The notes beneath the pieces are model-generated. The model had not been told where the DNA came from. It did no database searches and was given only the letters and a program-made list of their open reading frames with translations. The position numbers and the translations under genes are program-made. A stretch of DNA of 64,000 nucleotides from contig NZ_RBIM01000009.1 in the NCBI RefSeq assembly GCF_003634045.1, positions 27,898 through 91,897 of the forward strand, in the 5' to 3' direction. Shown here piece after piece: positions 61,436 through 64,000 of the stretch. Within the stretch, counting starts at the first letter, position 1. Each line of letters begins with the position of its first letter. Source of the DNA: Maricaulis maris. GTDB taxonomy: Bacteria > Pseudomonadota > Alphaproteobacteria > Caulobacterales > Maricaulaceae.

Positions 61436-61967
61436 CGGACTTTAAGGAACGCTCCCATTGATCAATTGCACCAATCGGCCCGGGACATTCGTGATCGCGG
61501 GTTTCACGCCCTGCTATCCGGCCAATCAATATCGGTATTGCGCGCATTTCGCAGCCGGGCGTTCCGAAGAGAGCAGCCAGGAAAAATGAACCACCAAGGT
61601 GGAGATAGACATAGGTATTGAGCCAATAGGTGGTCGACCAAAGCTGTGAATTGATCCACTCGCCGGAAGATTGCCATCCGATAGCCGCGGCGCCGATCAA
61701 CAAGCCCGTAGCCAGCAGTCGAGGCCAAAGCCCTAGCCGAAAACCCAGTCCAATGTTCAGCGTGTATGGGGCCAAGTGGACAGCAAACGCCGTGAACCCG
61801 ATCACCCATGCATTGGTCAAGGCATCCATCTCGCCGAAGCGAAACAATTGGGCCGCCCAATAGATTGCGCCTGCGCCGAAAATCAGGCGTGAGAGACGAC
61901 CGATAGGCCCGGGCGGCGGTATAGTTCCTCCGTCGCGAAACTGATAGGTCGGCGAAGGTTTGGCCAT
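61428..61967 (-). CDS. Membrane protein in the mer-like operon, unknown function
   Basis: A 179-aa polytopic protein starting at ATG 61967 (MAKPSPTYQFRDGGTIPPPGPIGRLSRLIFGAGAIYWAAQL). Five or six membrane segments follow. It lies directly after the merT-like gene (1-base gap) and overlaps the GDCCVxC gene, so it is part of the same transcript. No family is recognised; a metal-uptake accessory role is inferred. Confidence 0.6.
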   Translation of the reverse strand: MAKPSPTYQFRDGGTIPPPGPIGRLSRLIFGAGAIYWAAQLFRFGEMDALTNAWVIGFTAFAVHLAPYTLNIGLGFRLGLWPRLLATGLLIGAAAIGWQSSGEWINSQLWSTTYWLNTYVYLHLGGSFFLAALFGTPGCEMRAIPILIGRIAGRETRDHECPGPIGAIDQWERSLKSDG

Positions 61968-61968
61968 A

Positions 61969-62331
61969 TCAAGCTCGGAGCCAGTCCAATAACCAGCTTT
62001 GCAATCGCATCTCGTAGTTCGGCAGGATGAGCGACACGGCGAGAAATACCGCGCCAACAATCCACCATATCCAGAATATCCGGCCCGGGCTTCCGCGCCA
62101 CAACGCCAGCGTCAGCGAGAACGCGAGCATGCCGGTCGCCCCCCAAGCGAACCAATCCTGCCAGCGTGCAAAGAAACCGAGCTTTGCAACCAAGCCGGAG
62201 GCGACACCAAGTTGAACTAGTAAGATCGGAACCACGCAGCAGGACGCGCCGACAAAAGCGAGAAAGCCGCTGACTGCCCCGCTGCCAGATACGAAGGATG
62301 AAGGGATAAGGTTTTTCTGGGTCGATCTCAT
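61969..62331 (-). CDS. MerT-like mercuric-ion transport protein
   Basis: A 120-aa membrane protein with three helices. GASCCVVPILLVQLGVASG is the MerT pattern, with the Cys-Cys pair in the first membrane helix; later WQDWFAWGATGMLAFSLTLALW and IFWIWWIVGAVFLAVSLIL complete it. It brings Hg(II) inward for reduction. No merA is in the window, so the full resistance route is not shown. The promoter upstream lies between it and merR. Confidence 0.8.
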   Translation of the reverse strand: MRSTQKNLIPSSFVSGSGAVSGFLAFVGASCCVVPILLVQLGVASGLVAKLGFFARWQDWFAWGATGMLAFSLTLALWRGSPGRIFWIWWIVGAVFLAVSLILPNYEMRLQSWLLDWLRA

Positions 62332-62340
62332 AACTGCAGA

Positions 62341-62371
62341 ATGGTAGTCCCTGTAGTAACTGCAGGATCAA
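62341..62371 (-). promoter_or_regulatory. MerR-type promoter and operator for the merT-like operon
   Basis: On the minus strand, TTGATC (-35, 62371-62366) and TACCAT (-10, 62346-62341) are 19 bp apart, the extended spacing that MerR regulators correct by twisting the DNA. The dyad CCTGNAGNNNCTNCAGG (62350-62366) lies between the boxes. Only 9 bases separate the -10 from the merT ATG, so the transcript may be leaderless. Confidence 0.7.
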
Positions 62372-62401
62372 GAGAAATTTGCATGGGGACAGGTTGACCC
62401 G

Positions 62402-62818
62402 ATGAAGGGACCGCTTAAACGAGGCACCGTCGCGAAGCTGTTGGACTGCAACATCGAGACGATCCGATACTATGAGAGCATCGATCTGGTCGCCGCATCG
62501 GCGCGCTCCGACGCTGGCCACAGGCTGTTTTCGCAGGCGGACATCGAGCGCCTGCGGTTTGCACTTCGGCTAAGACAGTTGGGATTTGCTCTCGCGGAAG
62601 TCAGGGAACTTCTTACCATGACGGAGAAGCAGACCTTTTCCTGCAAACAGGTTGCAGGGATGGCCGAGATGCATCTGTCCCAAATCCATCGCAAGGTCGC
62701 CGATCTCAGGCAGCTCGCAGCGTCTCTGGAAGAGATCACGAGCCAGTGCCAGCGCACAGACACGCCGGACTGTGCGCTCGTCCTGTCACTAAAGGCACCG
62801 AGCAAGACTCTAAACTAA
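62402..62818 (+). CDS. merR: MerR-family regulator, Hg(II)-responsive type
   Basis: A 138-aa regulator. The HTH is KRGTVAKLLDCNIETIRYYESIDLVAASARSDAGHRLFSQADIERLRFALRLRQLGF, and the dimer helix follows. The cysteines are in TFSCKQVAG, ITSQCQRT and TPDCAL, the three-Cys arrangement of mercury-sensing MerR proteins. It is divergent from the merT-like gene with the extended-spacer promoter between them. Confidence 0.85.
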   Translation: MKGPLKRGTVAKLLDCNIETIRYYESIDLVAASARSDAGHRLFSQADIERLRFALRLRQLGFALAEVRELLTMTEKQTFSCKQVAGMAEMHLSQIHRKVADLRQLAASLEEITSQCQRTDTPDCALVLSLKAPSKTLN

Positions 62819-62864
62819 CGCCTGATGTAGAATTCGCGATCAGGATTCGAGGATCTACGCTCCG

Positions 62865-63419
62865 CTACCAATACCGACCGACCTTGCGCGCATACTGATC
62901 AAACGTATCTCCGAAGGTTCTGCGAATGTGCGGCTCCTCTACCCAAGTGATGAACACGTGGATGATCGCGATGAAGGCCAATGCGGAAAACAGGGCGAGT
63001 CCGGATCCGGCCGCGATGGCAGCACCGAGAAACATGCCGCTGTAGCCGACATACTGGGGATTGCGTGTGCGCTTATAGATACCGTGTTGGATCAACTCAT
63101 CTTCGAGCAAGCCGTAAACCCGCTTCTGTGAACCATAGGCGTAGCGGCCAAGGAAAATGACGTAAGCGCCACCAAGGAAGAGCCCTCCCCCGATCGCCAG
63201 CGAGATCATGTTCGACGCGAACAAACTGCCACGATCGAGCCAGGCGAGAGCGATCGTGGCGAGGAAGTGCCCGTGCATGATGAGGCCCGAGAAGGCAGCG
63301 GTCAGCGGCGACCATTTACCTTGCTGTCGAAACTCAGACCGCGCTCGAAACATGAATGGGATCGAGAGAGCGGCCGTTATGAGAACATAAGCGACGACAC
63401 CGGTGAGCAAAGGGGACAT
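62865..63419 (-). CDS. Isoprenylcysteine carboxyl methyltransferase (ICMT)-like membrane protein
   Basis: A 184-aa protein starting at ATG 63419 (MSPLLTGVVAYVLITAALSIPFMFRARSEFRQQGKWSPLTAAF). The ICMT/PEMT motif is GIYKRTRNPQYVGYSGMFLGAAIAAGSGLALFSALAFIAIIHVFITWVEEPHIRRTFGDTFDQYARKVGRYW, with RNPxY, the EEPH motif and the C-terminal FGDxYxxY-like pattern. It is often found with metal-resistance genes. It overlaps the stop of the CDF gene by 1 base. Confidence 0.88.
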   Translation of the reverse strand: MSPLLTGVVAYVLITAALSIPFMFRARSEFRQQGKWSPLTAAFSGLIMHGHFLATIALAWLDRGSLFASNMISLAIGGGLFLGGAYVIFLGRYAYGSQKRVYGLLEDELIQHGIYKRTRNPQYVGYSGMFLGAAIAAGSGLALFSALAFIAIIHVFITWVEEPHIRRTFGDTFDQYARKVGRYW

Positions 63420-64000
63420 TACGCTTCTCCTGTGTTGGCGACTGCTGCGTGGTCGCGAAGCTCTGAGAGAGCCTGCGAGCAGATGGACCAAGCCGAGCGG
63501 GTGAATATGCCGGCGAGCACAAACGCGAGAATGAGATCCGGCCAGGCTGACCCTGTCAGGGCAACGAGGCCACCGGCGATCATGACGCCGACATTGCCGA
63601 TAGCGTCATTACGAGAGCAAAGCCAAACCGAACGGACGTTTGCGTCACCGTCTCTCCATTTGAGAAGGATCAGCACGCTGATAGCGTTGGCGAGTAGTGC
63701 CGCGAACCCGACAATGCCCATGGTCTCTGCGACTGGCGGCTCGCCAGAGAATGCGCGGAGCAGTGTCATGCTCAGCACGGCAATCGCGATCGCGAACAAA
63801 AGGCCACCTTTGAAGAGAGCGGCTTTGGCTCGAACCGCGAGAGCGGAGCCAATGACCAGAAGGCTGATTGTGTAGGTCATCGTATCGCCTGCGAAATCCA
63901 GGGCATCGGCTTTCAGCGATTGCGAACCTGAAGCGAAGCCTGCCGAGATTTCGACGACGAACATCACAAGATTGATAAAAATGACGGCCCACAGGGCGCG
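63419..64000 (-). CDS. Cation diffusion facilitator (CzcD-like), 5' end cut by window edge
   Basis: A CDF transporter, at least 193 aa. The reading frame continues beyond base 64000 (RALWAVIFINLVMFVVEISAGFASGSQSLKADALDFAGDTMTYTISLLVIGSALAVRA). The CDF metal site ADALDFAGD is visible in helix 2 (Asp and Asp), and RNDAIGNVGVMIAGG is the second half of the site (Asn, Asp, normally HDAxG/ND). It exports Zn, Co or Cd. It is co-transcribed with the ICMT-like gene. Confidence 0.85.
   Translation of the reverse strand, partial: RALWAVIFINLVMFVVEISAGFASGSQSLKADALDFAGDTMTYTISLLVIGSALAVRAKAALFKGGLLFAIAIAVLSMTLLRAFSGEPPVAETMGIVGFAALLANAISVLILLKWRDGDANVRSVWLCSRNDAIGNVGVMIAGGLVALTGSAWPDLILAFVLAGIFTRSAWSICSQALSELRDHAAVANTGEA

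Overview
The window is GC-rich DNA from an alphaproteobacterium. The evidence is the core genes on the left (polA, a CHCC zinc-finger protein, a DASS symporter), the GTCATCCCGGG-type palindromic repeats, and a Trb/RlxS conjugation module of the kind seen in Caulobacterales, Sphingomonadales and Rhizobiales. A Maricaulis- or Hyphomonas-like host is a guess.

Layout: (1) 1-7104 is ordinary chromosome: polA (cut by the window edge), a small membrane protein, palindromic repeats, a DASS transporter, a zinc-finger protein, an ABC ATPase, and an SdpR/SdpI-like repressor-immunity pair with a clear operator. (2) 7137-60859 is an integrative and conjugative element (ICE) of about 53.7 kb, inserted in the anticodon loop of a tRNA-Arg(CCG) gene. 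The 5' half of the host tRNA is at 7105-7146 and the 3' half at 60850-60894; a 10-bp core is repeated at both ends. The host tRNA is destroyed, but the element carries a complete, different tRNA-Arg(CCG) at 7282-7358. The tyrosine integrase sits at the right end. Pairs of CGTAAGCA repeats, 11 bp apart, lie near both ends and look like integrase arm sites. (3) 60895-64000 holds a MerR/MerT-like metal-resistance cluster and a cation-efflux gene.

The ICE backbone is nearly all on the minus strand: regulators (DUF6499/DUF2285, AlpA-like HTH), DUF2840, TraF-like peptidase, DUF736, lytic transglycosylase, relaxase, TraG coupling protein, a ribbon-helix-helix protein, TrbB-C-D-E-J-K-L-F-G-I and DUF2274. 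A maintenance block follows (XRE, DUF736, DUF2493, Toprim protein, ParB-like, DUF932). Cargo sits between these modules: LysR/DUF4386/DoxX, LysR/EamA, GNAT, a dihydrofolate-reductase-like/TetR operon, an AbiJ-like HEPN protein, NmrA/VOC/LysR and GFA.

The stretch 44.4-59.2 kb is a dense defence island: a GHKL ATPase with a small partner; an AbiEi-like protein with an unknown 461-aa protein leading directly into a Gabija pair (GajA/GajB); a PD-(D/E)XK protein with an HEPN-motif partner carrying an in-frame amber stop; a canonical AbiEi/AbiEii pair; and a probably catalytically inactive long prokaryotic Argonaute overlapping a PD-(D/E)XK effector nuclease. The Argonaute pair, the extended Gabija locus, the PD-(D/E)XK/HEPN pair and the tRNA replacement are the most interesting parts. 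All functions are read from sequence alone; no database search was run.
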